A DNA stretch of 64,000 nucleotides from Heterodera schachtii (GCA_023374025.1 SIJG01000060.1:594455-658454), one strand, 5' to 3'. Counted from the first letter of the stretch, positions 36,463 through 47,573 are shown. A program made the numbers and translations. Notes: a model not told the origin generated them from the sequence alone.

Positions 36463-36806
36463 CAAAAAATTGCCATACAAATTGATGATTTCGAAAAATG
36501 AATAAAAAGCCAACAATATATTCATGGAGCCACGAAATGATCTGGAAATTTAATTATAATTGACTGATTAATTAATTACAGATTATAGTAAACTTTGTCC
36601 GAATTGTGATGTAAATCACTGAAAAATTAAACAAAATTCCACTAATTGTCAAAATGAGCAAAAATATGCCATAACAAATCATTGGCCAACAAGGAATTTG
36701 ATCAGAACACATCTTTATTAAAAAAGTGTTTAATTGTCAAAAATATTTAATAAATTACCTGCAATATGATCATTTCTTCTTTCTCCTTTGTTTGGGTTTC
36801 ATTCAT

Positions 36807-37250
36807 TGCAACTACGAAATGCTTTATTTAAAATTTATTTAATTGATTTTTTTTTGCTATATAAAGTTTTTTAAGGAAAATTTACGGTGAAATTGTTTAA
36901 TACGAATTAATTAAATTTTTTAATATTTGCGACTATTCGTGACATAGCAGAGCAGAAATTTATAACCATTTTTTGAGTAAATTTTTTATATTTCAAAATC
37001 AATTTACAGGTTGTTTTGTCAATGTGAATTTTTTGGTTCTTTTTTTTCAGTTTTTTTAAATTTCATGCGGAAAACATTGGTAATATCCCCAAGCCACATC
37101 AATTTTACCTTTGAAATTTGTGATGAAAAAGTCATTAAATTAGGCTTTAATGAGGCAATGTCGTCACATTATTAAGAATTAAGAAGAAGAAAAAAATGGT
37201 GAAATGAACAAATAAATGGGGAGGGAGCGAGACATTACGACAATGGAAAT
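36807..37250. repeat. 5' flank of receptor gene 1, repeated elsewhere in the cluster
   Basis: Words such as GTGACATAGCAGAGCAGAAATTT (36940) and TTAATGAGGCAATGTCGTCACATTA (37147) recur with changes near 37490, 38110, 42070, 42975 and 43865. This shows that the upstream region was copied along with receptor genes. Confidence 0.55.
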
Positions 37251-37254
37251 TTTA

Positions 37255-37350
37255 AAAAATAAATGATCAACAAGAATTGTCAAAATGAGCAAAAATATGC
37301 ATAATCAATCATTGTCCAGCAAGGATTTTGATCAGAACACATCTTTATTA
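37255..37350 (-). pseudogene. Relic of a third Srsx gene (TM1 exon)
   Basis: The minus-strand segment CAAAATCCTTGCTGGACAAT...CATATTTTTGCTCATTTTGA matches the TM1 exon of receptor gene 1 (36712-36640) but has a 1-bp deletion and stops after about 80 bp. It is followed at 37380-37520 by a copy of the receptor 5' flank. Confidence 0.65.
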
Positions 37351-37654
37351 AAAATAGGTTTAGATTAATAAACATATTTAAGAAATGCTTTTTTTAATTT
37401 TTGGTATTTTTTGTATGAAAAAATATTTTATAAGTAAAATTAACGATGAATTTGCTTAATGATATTAAGTACATAAAATACAATTTTTGTGCCTGTCCGT
37501 GACATAAAAAAGCAGAAATTTGTACACATTGTTGAGGAGGGTGAATGTAAAAATTCTTAAAATAAAAATCCCAGCTTTGTGTCTGGCCCATTTAAAATAA
37601 AAATTTCGGCCCGACCAATTTTCCGTATAAATAACAAGCAAAATTTTCCAATAT

Positions 37655-37815
37655 TTTTTGTAAAAATAAAAAAATCGTCTCGTCTCGTCTCTTGGCTCGT
37701 ATTCTCGTGTTTTTAGGGGCGTCTCGTCTCGTGTCTCGTATTTTATTTTTGTCTCGTTTTTCTCGTATCTCGCGTCTCGTATTTTATTTTCCTTTTGCAA
37801 CATCCCTGATGTACA
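37655..37815. repeat. TCTCGTATTTT-word array relic
   Basis: At least ten CTCGT words, ending TTTTGCAACATCCCTGATG. This end resembles those at 30270 (TTGCAACAACCCTAGTG) and 40933. Confidence 0.5.
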
Positions 37816-39390
37816 CCTGTAAACAACGATGGATGGGCCACTTATGGAGCTATAAATAACATGCAACAATAATACGACGCCCGTTAGGTAAACCATCGGA
37901 TGTACTTCGTTGATCCAAATGACCCAAGATTGTATAGAAAGGAATAGCGTCCCTCTACGGAAACTCAAAAATGTTCAAAATTATTCTCTAAGAAATTCAA
38001 TACCAATATCCACTATAATTGATACTATTTGGTTTTTATTTTATATATTTGTAAGTTAAATTGATAGTTTTGAACCAAAAATAAAACCAAATGTTGAAGA
38101 AGAATGTAATGGGATTTTAATAAGGCAATGTCGCCATAGTATCAAGAATTGAGACAAAAATTGGTGAAATAAACAAATAAATGGGGATGAAAAGAGACAA
38201 GCAAAATTTAAAAAATAAATGATATTAAATTAGCTAGAATTCACAAAAAAGTGCAAAATTTTTCGTTTTCTGTCCTTTTTTTCAGTAAAACCGATATCTT
38301 TAAGTTAATTAAAATATATGTATAATGATTATTCAAATTCTTTTTCCTTCACTGCATTGGCACAACCGCATTAGAGTTATTTACGCAAATTAATTTCAAC
38401 AAAAGTGCAAATTCTTTTTGAAATGCCGTACGATATTCCGAACTAAAAATAAAATAAAAATTAATATTACAAAAATTCGAATTTAGCCTTGTCAAAAACA
38501 GAATTGGGCCACATGAAGCGGCACTGAAATGCATCAAAATGCCAAAAATTTGATTAAAATTCCATAAAAAGATGGCATTGATATCACTGCTAACTGATTT
38601 CAGTATTATAAGAGCGAATATTGCAATGATATAACCACCAAAATTGACGAAAACAATTGTTAAGAGTGAACGGAAAATTCTTTTGTTGAATTGTGCCGCG
38701 TTTGAATTTGGTTGGGCTTAATGAGCAAAATAATTTAATGATAAAAGTTTTTTATTGGCTCTATGAATATTTTATTGACCTTTTAATTTGAAATCATCAA
38801 TTTATTTTGACAACTTTGGTGATAAATAGGTCGCAACTTTTAGTGACGGAAAATCTCGAAATAGTTAACTAAAATAGTGAGGAAAAAGTGCCAAAATAGT
38901 GACTAATAGTGAAAAAAGTCGAAATTTAGTGACGAATAGTGACATAATTTTCAGCCAAAAACTGAGCAAAAATAGTGAATTTTTATTCACTGGTTGCAGT
39001 TGAAAATGAGCTACATTTCCTTTCAAATATTTTCTTAGCAAATATTAACTTTTTTAAATCAAAAATTTTGTCAAGAAAAAAGAAATTGGGTGATTATCGC
39101 GACAGCGAGTAAAATCGCGATTCACAATATAAATAACCAAGATTTAAAAATAAAAATAAAGGCGAAAATAAAATATACGAAAGAAAAAATCTATTATTTT
39201 TATTATGGAAAAAATATTCCTTAAATTAAATGAATTGGAAAGTAAAAGTGCGTGCTCAGGAAAAATCTGACTGGCAGAGATTAATTAAATTTGGTAATTC
39301 ATGAAATGGCGAATTCCGTTAAAGATTTCGCTCGTAAACAAATTAAATTATTAAAAAGAAACGGAACGATAAAACATTAATCATAAATAG

Positions 39391-39979
39391 GGCTTCCTTT
39401 TTTAGGCAAATGCCTAAAATTTTTGCGTACTTATACGCATAGATAAGCACGAAAAACGCGTTTTCCGCTTTGTTTGGGGTGTCTATGATGACTTTTATAA
39501 TGCCTAACTTTGCCTATTTTGGACTTTTTGTGCTTAATGCCTATTTTTGTGCCTATTTCGCCATTTTTGACGCCTTTTTCAGGATTTTCGGAAAAATCCA
39601 TAACAAAAATGCAATAAAAATGAAAAATACACCCCTAAGAATCGACTTGAAATTTTTTTAACACCCCTAAGAATTAAAAAAAAATTTCACAAAAATTGAT
39701 CCTCAAAATTCAATTATTTTTTCTTAATAAAAATTTTTGGTTTAAATAATTATTTTTATCGAAAACAACCTTAAAACAATAGAAATATGGGCAAAATAAG
39801 TTTTTTGATTAATTTTTACGTGTTTTGCTACCTAAAAGCTTTAATAAAAAATTTTTTTTTGCCTATTTTAGTGCCTATTTGAGGATTTTTGTGCCTATTT
39901 AATGCCTATTTTGCGATTTTTTGATGCCTTTTTAGGTGCCTATTTCGCGATTTTTTGTGCCTAAAAATGGAAGCCCTAA
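39391..39979. mobile_element. AGGGCTTCC-ended element with GCCTATTTT words
   Basis: Ends AGGGCTTCCTTTTTTAGGC and GCCTAAAAATGGAAGCCCT are inverted. AATCATAAAT flanks both sides, a 10-bp target duplication in the range of Mutator-like elements. Many GTGCCTATTT(T) words lie inside. A relative lies at 31680-31880. Confidence 0.8.
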
Positions 39980-40059
39980 TCATAAATTATAAGAGAACAA
40001 TTAAATTTTAAGGAAAATGGGAAAATGTTAAGAAATTGAAAAAGGGAAAACAGGGCAAG

Positions 40060-40640
40060 TTTCTAATTGCCAAGCTGGCAAACAACAGAAACTGATCAGG
40101 GTACTTTGTGCCCTGGGACGTATAAAAGGAGGCCAAAAACTCCTATCAAATCAGTTCGACAACTAACTTTGAGGAGTTTTATCTCCTTCGCTCTCCTCCT
40201 TTTTTTCTCCCCGTTTCCCCTCCCCTGTTGTGCCGCCCCATTGTGCTTGCCCGTGTTGCCCATCGTGCTGCCACTGACGTGCTATCCCGCTGTGCCGCCC
40301 GAATCGCGTTGCCCGTGACGTGCCGTCCAAGCCTTTTCCCATTCTCATTGTTGATTTTGTTGTGCCACCCGTTTCCGGTTCCCTCCGAAGTTTCCCCCAC
40401 ATTTGCGATGCCGATTTTTTTCCCACATTTGTGCCGTCCACATTTCTCCCCATTTGTTCCGATTTCTGCCGTTCCCCTTTCCCTCCAATTGTTCCACATT
40501 GTGCCGTCCCCCTTTTTTCCCCTTCGGGGGGTTTAATTACCCAAGTTTGAGCCTGATAATAAAGTGGATTATTCCTGCGCACTGCTCCTTGGTCTTTATT
40601 CCAACAATTCGCTCTGAATACATTTGACACCTCCCGTCCC
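40060..40640 (+). promoter_or_regulatory. TATA/initiator to poly(A)-signal unit, possible solo LTR
   Basis: TATAAAAGG at 40121-40129 is followed about 30 bp later by TCAGTTCG, matching a TCAGTY initiator. An AATAAA lies at 40556-40561. The intervening transcript would be C/T-rich and GC-rich compared with flanks, with no good ORF. This promoter-to-polyadenylation spacing of about 0.4 kb is typical of an LTR. TG...CA ends and a target duplication could not be fixed. Confidence 0.35.
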
Positions 40641-42573
40641 CACCCCACAAAATTAACATTTTTTACTTTTTGCCGCGGTTGCGATGAGCCGTGACCGCGA
40701 CACGATTCTTAGGGGGGTGTATTTTCCGTTTTTATTGCATTTTTGTTGATAATTTTCCATAAAATGTCGAAATAATGAAAAAATAGTGACGAAACGCCAA
40801 AATAGTGATTTCTAGTGATGAAAAATAACGTTCAAATGAAAATTTTAACTCGAAAATGGCGTTTTTTGAGCTCCTTTCTTCAAAACAAATGAGCAACAAC
40901 AAAAAAAGAAGTTTTTTCATTAATAGTTGCGACCCTAGTGATATAAAACAAATTGGAAATTTGCTCCAGCATTTTAAAGCCATAAATTATTCATAGAGCT
41001 AAAAAAAGGTAAAAAAATAAGAAAACTTATTTTTGTAATATTTTTCAATTTTGTTACAAAAATACCTTTCCGATAATGAATTATTATGGCGATTAATGCA
41101 TAAATAATTACCGTAGATACCATAATAATTGCACCTTCGTAAGAAACAATTAAGCAGATTTTCTGTAAAAATTTGAAATAACCAGGCAAATAATGAAAAC
41201 AAACTGACTGAATTAAAAATGAGGTCTACAATTGCGTAATAATTGCCAATAACTTTAGACGCATTCAGTTTATCATCATAATAATTCAAAAAAATAAATG
41301 CGGACCCAATAATTTGGATTACAGTAACCATCAGTACAATAGTAAGAAAAAATGACGAATTGAATTTCCTTATTGAAAAATAAAATTTAAAAATGATATT
41401 TAAAAAAAAGAGTTTTAAATCTAATTTTATACTTGAACGGAAAAAGCACAACAAACAGTCGTTCAATGCCAATGAAAAGCATTATAAGGAGGGCACAGCC
41501 GCTGCTTGTTAAAGGAATAAACACAAAATAAATTGTAATTTTAAATGGCATAAAATATTGTCCTGAAAATGCCGTAAAAACTGACAAAAAATTGCCACAC
41601 AAATTGATAATTTCAAACAATGAATAAAATGCCAACAAAATGTTCACAGAGCCACGAAATGATCTGAAAAATTTTTTATTAATAGATTAATCAATTATAT
41701 TTGTTAACCTTGTCCGAATTGTGATGAAAATCACTGAAAAATTAAACAAAATTCCAATGATTGTCAAAATTATGCCATAACCAATCATTGACCAGCAAGG
41801 ATTTTGATCAGAACAAATCTTAATTAAAAATTGTTTAGATTATCAAAAATATTTAATAAATCACCTGCAATATTAGCATTTCTTCTTTCTTTTTTATTTG
41901 TGTCGTCTCATTCATTGTACTTACGAAAAAATGCTTCTTTTTTTCAAAATTTGTTGAATATTTTTTTCTTTTTTGGAATGTAAAACTTATAATGAAAATT
42001 TACGCTGAAATTGCTTTACTCAAATAATTATTGAAATTTCAAATTTTTAAACAATTGCGCCTATTCGTGACATTGCAAAACAGAAATTTCTTCTTGTCAA
42101 ATTTTGTTTAAAAATGTCATGCAACAATTATAATTATTCGTCAACAGCTATGTTTTGGCTTAAATTTTAATTTTAACACGATTCGTAAAAACGATATGTA
42201 AAAACATAAAAAACCGTTTCTTTCTAATTAGTAACAAATCATTTCGAAAAATTTCCCAACAATTAAAACGCATGTAATGATTGAGACAAATCCCTAAATG
42301 TGGGCGCCTAAATCGGTGAAATAAATCTTCGGTACTTTTCGTTTTGGAGCCTAGATTTTAATTATTATTTCTTAACAATTACATATAAAGTGCGCTCAGA
42401 ATTGCAAAATTTATGCACCAAAATTAGCTGAGCTAAAATTTCCTCAAAGGGTTTATGAAAGTTTTGTGGAATTCTCCGCGCACTTTGTTGCTTTGTAAAA
42501 AAAAAAAATAAATAAAAAATAAATCTAGGCGCCCCAAAACGGAAAAGTACCAAATCTTCTCTCTCGCCTTATA

Positions 42574-42800
42574 AGGCGGAACCGCTCAGTTGGGCGCCGG
42601 CACGTTTGGGCGCCAGCATGTTTTTTGCTATAACTTTTTTCTTTGTCAACCAAATCTAACATTGTTGATATCATTCGAAAGCCCTAAGTATCCTCTATTA
42701 GTCTGCAAAAATCTGAAAAATTTCGTTAAGGTTCAAAAAAAGTTATAGTGGAAAAACATGTGCTGGCGCCCAACCGTGCGCGCCCAACTGAGGTAGACCG
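42574..42800. mobile_element. ~220-bp element with TTGGGCGCC terminal words
   Basis: Left CTCAGTTGGGCGCCGGCACG then TTTGGGCGCCAGCATG; right CATGTGCTGGCGCCCAACCG then GCGCGCCCAACTGAG. The arms are inverted. The middle is a fold-back-MITE-like core (TCGAAAGCCCTAAGTATCC). No clear target duplication. Confidence 0.7.
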
Positions 42801-44287
42801 TTATAAGGGGAAAACGAATTTTTAAACGTAACGTTTTGCAATTCGAAGGCATAAAAGTCAGTTAATGGGCGCTTAAATGAATGGTAAATCTTGTCAGACT
42901 CCTTCCAACATAAATGGTGGAGTAGTAGCTGAGAAGAAAAGTACAAAGAAATTAGCGATGAAAAAGAATTTAATGGGACTTTAATGAGTCGATGTCGTCA
43001 CATTATCAGGAATTGAGAAGTTGAGACATTACGAAATATTTGAGGCACTTGCTGTCCGTTTTGGCTGCTTCAACAGTTTGCGCAGTTGAATACGTGCTAT
43101 GACGTTAATCAAAAACCATCAAAATGGGGCGTTATTCAAAAAGTCGTTGTTCAACGCGTATGTGCTGCTCGGCGCCTATCTGTACCCGGTGGAATGATAA
43201 ATGTATCCGGCTACTGTTTATTTCTTCGGTGTTTTCAAGGCATTCAATTTTTATTTTATTCTTTTTTCAATTTATAATGAAATTTCATGCCGTTTATATT
43301 TTGTTTACACCCACTTTTTTTTTGTATTTTCCTGACGAACGATATCTGTGCATGAAATGAAAATATTTTTTGATAAAACTTTGCTCTAAAATGATTTAGA
43401 TTTTTAATTCTTGATATCATTTGATAGTTCTAGGTGTTTTTTTATTATCAAGCAAAATTTAAAAAAATTTACGTAAATTTTGACGAAAAATGTTCAAAAA
43501 ATTTTGGGTTTTTGAGTTTCTCAGGTCCTAACTTATTTGAAACTTAATGTATTTTCTTGGAAATTTTGCAGGATAATAGAAAAAAGGGCAATTGACAGAT
43601 AAAAATATTATGGCATTTATCCATCCATGATTCTTTGTTGCTATCTTCGGTAATTTGGCAGGTTAGTCAAAAACCATCAAATGGAAATTTTTGACATAAA
43701 AATGAATAATTAAAAGGCGGATATGCTTGGGGGCTCAATGGCAAAGCTTCCCACGGAAAGGATGCACTAATCACCGAAAAATGAAAATCTGAAAAGCTAA
43801 ACTCCTTCCCTTTGAGAAAAGAGTAATCGGGAAATTTGTGATGAAAAAGCATTTAATGGGACTTTTAATGAGGCGATGTCGACACATTTCAAGAATTGAG
43901 AAACCAAAGCCCAGCAGGACACATCAATTTTTCATTTTAATTCACGAAAAAAAAAACCCGTTGAAAAATAATTTGAATATGTTTTTCTTTTGAAAATATG
44001 ATTGAATTAATTTAGCTTGCTAAATTTCAAAAAAAATTTTATTAAGTTTTTCAAAAGTTATGAAAATTTTTAATTTTTTTTTCAAGGGCTATCGCATGAT
44101 ACCAAGATTGTGCAATTTGGTTGAGTCTGAGAAAAGTTATGAGTTGATTAACTCAAAAACTCAGCAAATTTTGCACTTTTTGTCCTTCGACTCAGCACAA
44201 CATCAGACCGATAAAAAGTTTATTAAAGATTTTTTTAAATTTCTTTTTCAATTAAAAATAAAATTACCCGAAAATCCAATCCATTAG
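42801..44287. repeat. Decayed fold-back MITE copies and duplicated receptor flanks
   Basis: Fold-back arms at about 43365-43600 and 43985-44140, CATCAAAATGG ends at 43122 and 43675. Copies of the receptor 5' flank (TTAATGGGACTTTAATGAG) at 42970 and 43855. No intact gene. A short segment near 44180-44216 (HFLSFDSAQHQTDKK frame) could be an exon of the gene ending at 44424, but phase does not fit. Confidence 0.5.
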
Positions 44288-44424
44288 TGGAAGTTGACAA
44301 TTTTGATTTTGCTTTCCGACAATTGTTTCAGCCGCATTTCCAATTGGAAAAATTCAATGTCATGAAATTCGAGACTTATGATGAAAACAACAATTGCGTC
44401 ATCAACACCAAATGCCTTCCTTAA
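44288..44424 (+). CDS. Orphan 3' exon of an unknown gene
   Basis: After an acceptor-like CCATTAG the frame VEVDNFDFAFRQLFQPHF... runs 45 codons to TAA at 44422-44424 and includes two cysteines. Codon use looks coding. Upstream is repeat debris, so this is probably the surviving end of a truncated gene. It converges on the minus-strand gene ending at 44509. Confidence 0.45.
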
Positions 44425-45059
44425 ATTAAATTTGCAATATTACAACATAAATTAATAAAAATTCATTTTAATAGGTTTTTTATTTCAAAATTTGTCTTAA
44501 TTCTTTTTTTACCATGCTTGGTACAGCCCATGGGCCATAATGCCTTCCGCGTCATTGTCCGGCACAATTGCCGGATCGACGCCAACTTTTTCCAACACTT
44601 GACGGTGGAGAATTGTGCTTCGATTTGATATTGAATTGCCTCCTAATTGGCCAATGTTCATTTCCACCTAAAATTAAATAAATTTGTTTAAAATTATCTT
44701 TTTTTAATTTTAATTTTAATTTCAAAATTATCTACCTGTTTCAATTGGTATTCTTCTTCATGTTCTGATTCATTACTTTTGCTCACGTGACACATGTAAT
44801 CCTGTGAAGAAATTGAATTTTAGAAATTGAAATTTTAAATTATATTAAATTAATAATAATATATTTTTAATTTATTTTAATTAGCTAATTACGGATCGTG
44901 TGATATGCAAAGTGAGCGGCTGTCTGATCGGCTGACTTTGAACCGCACGATACAGTTTCAATTGATGACTGACAAATTTGTTTGTGCTGGCGACGGGCTC
45001 CAGCGTTTTGATCAGAAATTCGAAATCATTGAAACCCGAAAGTACAGCAATTGCATTGC

Positions 45060-45454
45060 CTTAATTTGAAAAAATAAATAAAAATTAATTGAATTTTAAA
45101 TAAATTTTAATTTATTTTAAAGGTTCAAAAATTATTCCCGTTGAATTGGAAATCGAATAGATTAAATATTATTTTTATTTTCTACTATTTTGTTTTTTAC
45201 ACTTAAAATATTTGAATGAATTGTTATTCTAATAATGATAATTTTCAATTATTTTATTTGAGAAATATTTATTCATATTACAAATTTCTATTTCCATTTT
45301 ACTTTTATTTTTCGAATTTCTCGAGGATTATTAATTGATAAATTTGATAAAACATTTCTAAATCTTATAAAATTAATTCCCATTGAAGGTTGAAATTATT
45401 TATTTTTTAATGTTACATTTAATATTAAAAATTCTAATATTTATATTTCCATTT
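45060..45454. other. AT-rich intronic sequence
   Basis: No exon, array or RNA gene recognised. Confidence 0.4.
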
Positions 45455-45722
45455 TTACTTTTTGAATTTCAAAAGCCTCAATAAATATTTGGCGGGGGAA
45501 TGGCGACGGGAACAGTGTGAAAGGCACAAAAACGCATGAATCAATTCTTAAAAATTTGAAATTAAAAAATCAATTATAATTACCTATTTAATTACCGAGT
45601 TTTCGTTTTGTCTGCTCGCGTTACCATGCCAATGTAATGGGCCCAAATGATGGCATCATCCACCAATTCATTTAGATCAGTATCATCTTGTACAAATGTT
45701 TCCACTAAAAACTTTGATTCCT
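45455..45722 (-). CDS. Two candidate exons, phase-incompatible with the flanking gene
   Basis: 45722-45592 (ESKFLVETFVQDDTDLNELV start) ends at donor ACTCG|GTAATT in phase 2. A second exon starting at 45536 after TTTTTAAG (IDSCVFVPFTLFPSPF) fits that phase and ends at CAAAAA|GTAAAA in phase 0. Both look coding on the same strand as the disrupted secreted gene, but the pair enters and leaves in phase 0, whereas its neighbours meet in phase 1. They may be an alternative cassette, part of a separate gene, or decayed exons. Confidence 0.4.
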
Positions 45723-45814
45723 AAATTTGTTTTTGGCATTTATCGAAGTTGAATTCTTATGCTAACTTTTTAAAATACATTTTTAGTTTCAAGACAAATA
45801 TCAAAAAATCGAAA

Positions 45815-46140
45815 TTTTCGGCCAGGTTTTTTTAAATTTTAAATTTTAGGAACTAATATAATTCGATCCAAAAATCGTAATTTTCGGGCCAGATTTCTTT
45901 AAATTTTAAATTTCAATAACTAATTTAAGTCGATCCAAAAATCGTAATTTTCGGGCCAGATTTCTTTAAATTTTAAATTTCAATAACTAATTTAAGTCGA
46001 TCCAAAAATCGTAATTTCGGGCCAGATTTCTTTAAATTTTAAATTTCAATAACTAATTTAAGTCGATCCAAAAATCGTAATTTTCGGGTCCGATTTTTTA
46101 AATTATATAGATATTTGAAAATTCAGAGCTAATTTAAGTC
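45815..46140. repeat. ~72-bp tandem repeats in an intron
   Basis: Four copies of a unit containing CGATCCAAAAATCGTAATTT and GGGCCAGATTTCTTTAAATT, at period about 71-73 bp, high identity. They lie in the first intron of the disrupted secreted gene. Confidence 0.85.
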
Positions 46141-46254
46141 AATCAAAAAAAAATTGATTATGATTTTTGTTAAATAAGAATGTTTTTCTTAAATAAATTT
46201 TACCAATGTTCTTCACATCGGTTGTCCCATTGTTCAAATGAGTTCCGATGACCA

Positions 46255-46511
46255 TGTTGGAAATAAAAAGAAGGGGCACGGACTTTAGGGACAGGGCTGG
46301 GACTGTTGGACCACACTAACTAAGATCGAACTCAAACACAATTCGAAGAGCACAAAAATAGTCGGAAGAGAAAGGACACAGATATTTATTAACAGAATAA
46401 AAACTAACAATAACTACGAACTGAGGGAAATTAATTAACAAAACAATAAAGAAAGGACGCCAACAGAACGCCAACATAATTTAAATCACAAAATGTCACT
46501 AATATCCAACA
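46255..46511 (-). repeat. 3' LTR
   Basis: 257 bp, the 3' LTR in element orientation. An AATAAA lies in the shared LTR sequence on the plus strand only; promoter elements were not resolved. Confidence 0.92.
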
Positions 46512-46583
46512 TCCCGGCCCTCTAACGAAAAAGCGTCCCCTGCTTTTTGTCGAGAAGGGTTGGAGTTCGGCCAGAGCAGCGTC

Positions 46584-47573
46584 TCATTGGTTCCCCTTGT
46601 TTGGATCCGTCCAATTACTACAACCAGGATGGCGACAAAGATTCGGCGATGAATGGTGATTAGGCCGATCGGTGGAGAAGGGCCAAAAGCGCGGAATTCC
46701 GAAGGGTCCATTTTCAGCTCTACGAGAATCAGCCCGATTTCTCGAAGAGTTCAAAAACTGCTCTTGGGCTTCAACCCGAATTCCCGCAACAGTTGAAATG
46801 CTCGATCCCCGACGAAAAGCAGCTTCATTTCCCAAAGAATTTGGTCCACCACAATCTTTTCGGTTATCAGCCTGATCAGCCGTAGAAACCAAAATTTTCT
46901 GCTGATCGGCCCTAATTTTCGAATCACTTAATCCATCCCCCCTTTCTCTCTGTGCAATTGTCCCCAATTGCAAACGCATTTCGCCCTGATTGTGCAGTGC
47001 CTTCTTTGCCATTGGCTTCCAAATCCTTTTCCTTTGGCCAAATTTCGGTTTCGTTTCTTCCATTTGTCGCTGCTTCTTTTGTTCTGCCGATTGGGAAACA
47101 GTGCCTCCGCATTTCTGCTGCTTTGGCGATTTGCTCCCTTTCTTCGGTTCTTTCGCCTTTTCTCGGTCCGGTGATTCGCATTCAAATTTGGTTCGGAAAA
47201 TGACGGTTTCGAAGTCTTTTCTTTCGGAATTGACCTTTTCAAACGGGACCAACACTTGATTCACTTCGTCGTAAAGTTTAAATCCCAAATCTCCTAGGGC
47301 ATTTGTTCCCAAAAGCAAATCGAATCCGAACGGTGCCTCCGTGATGTTGAAAACACACATCTTTTGTTCAGCCAGGCCTTTACGATGAATTGGAATTGTG
47401 ACAGTGCCAAGGCATTTCAATGGGTTTCCGTTTACATCCAAAATTTTTGGGTACGATTTGCTGAAGTTGGCTTGACGCAAATTTAAATTTTTATCAGTAG
47501 CCAATTTATAGAGAAAATTTGCGCTGATCAGCGAAATTTGGGCACCACCATCCATCATTGCCTTCGTCTCCAG
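46584..47573 (-). CDS. Retrotransposon protease region and charged tail
   Basis: Follows gag in the same reading frame, directly after one TGA (47576-47574). Begins with an aspartic-protease active-site-like MMDGGAQISLIS and contains FDLLLGTNALGDLGF, matching the second conserved part of retroviral-type proteases (ILG-like). From about residue 110 on it is a charged, low-complexity tail of about 200 residues with no polymerase motifs. It ends by TGA near the 3' LTR. Expression would need stop-codon readthrough; a single inactivating mutation is equally possible. Confidence 0.75.
   Translation of the reverse strand: METKAMMDGGAQISLISANFLYKLATDKNLNLRQANFSKSYPKILDVNGNPLKCLGTVTIPIHRKGLAEQKMCVFNITEAPFGFDLLLGTNALGDLGFKLYDEVNQVLVPFEKVNSERKDFETVIFRTKFECESPDREKAKEPKKGSKSPKQQKCGGTVSQSAEQKKQRQMEETKPKFGQRKRIWKPMAKKALHNQGEMRLQLGTIAQRERGDGLSDSKIRADQQKILVSTADQADNRKDCGGPNSLGNEAAFRRGSSISTVAGIRVEAQEQFLNSSRNRADSRRAENGPFGIPRFWPFSTDRPNHHSSPNLCRHPGCSNWTDPNKGNQ

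Larger units (their letters stand above)
34455..36806 (-). pseudogene. Srsx-type chemoreceptor gene 1, exon 3 split by a transposon
   Basis: Exons: 36806-36759, 36712-36594, 36541-35258 (interrupted), 35206-34899, 34826-34598 and 34551-34455. Exon 2 carries TM1. Exon 3 ends with the third-helix signature IGIERLFVVLFPFKY typical of nematode Srsx receptors. Exons 4 and 5 carry later helices and the end motif SAGSCGPILYLTR. Exon 6 is a short cytoplasmic tail. Phases match throughout when the 1,045-bp insertion (35418-36462) and one copy of its 8-bp target are ignored: exon 3 is then 231 bp, exactly as in the paralogue at 41433-41663. As sequenced the receptor is broken. The last intron (34552-34597) has a GC donor (AAG|GCAAAA). 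Confidence 0.85.
38815..40945. repeat. Large repeat-filled insertion with TAGTGAC words in receptor intron 4
   Basis: The left boundary (AGGTCGCAACTTTTAGTGACG) and right boundary (AATAGTTGCGACCCT, 40925-40939) are inverted. TAGTGAC(GAA) words cluster at both sides (38845-38980 and 40775-40830). Similar GTGATA(T)AAA words flank both ends. Two further elements are nested within. Confidence 0.6.
38349..41915 (-). pseudogene. Srsx-type chemoreceptor gene 2, frameshifted
   Basis: Exons: 41915-41865, 41818-41709, 41663-41433, 41368-41066, 38716-38488 and 38442-38349 (TGA). It is the paralogue of gene 1, with the same intron positions and phases and the same GC donor in the last intron (AAG|GCTAAA, 38487-38443). 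Exon 3 keeps GIERLFVVLFPFKY and has the intact GACAAAAAATTGCC site that gene 1 has lost to a transposon. Exon 4 is 303 bp against 308 bp in gene 1; the net 5-bp loss (around 41170-41210) breaks the frame between TM5 and the next loop. Intron 4 is 2,349 bp because several repeats have accumulated in it. Probably non-functional unless the deletion is a sequencing error. Confidence 0.8.

Noticed and set aside
40067..40648. Pro/Cys-rich ORFs on both strands
   Set aside because: Composition artefact of a CT/GC-rich repeat unit; all frames look alike.
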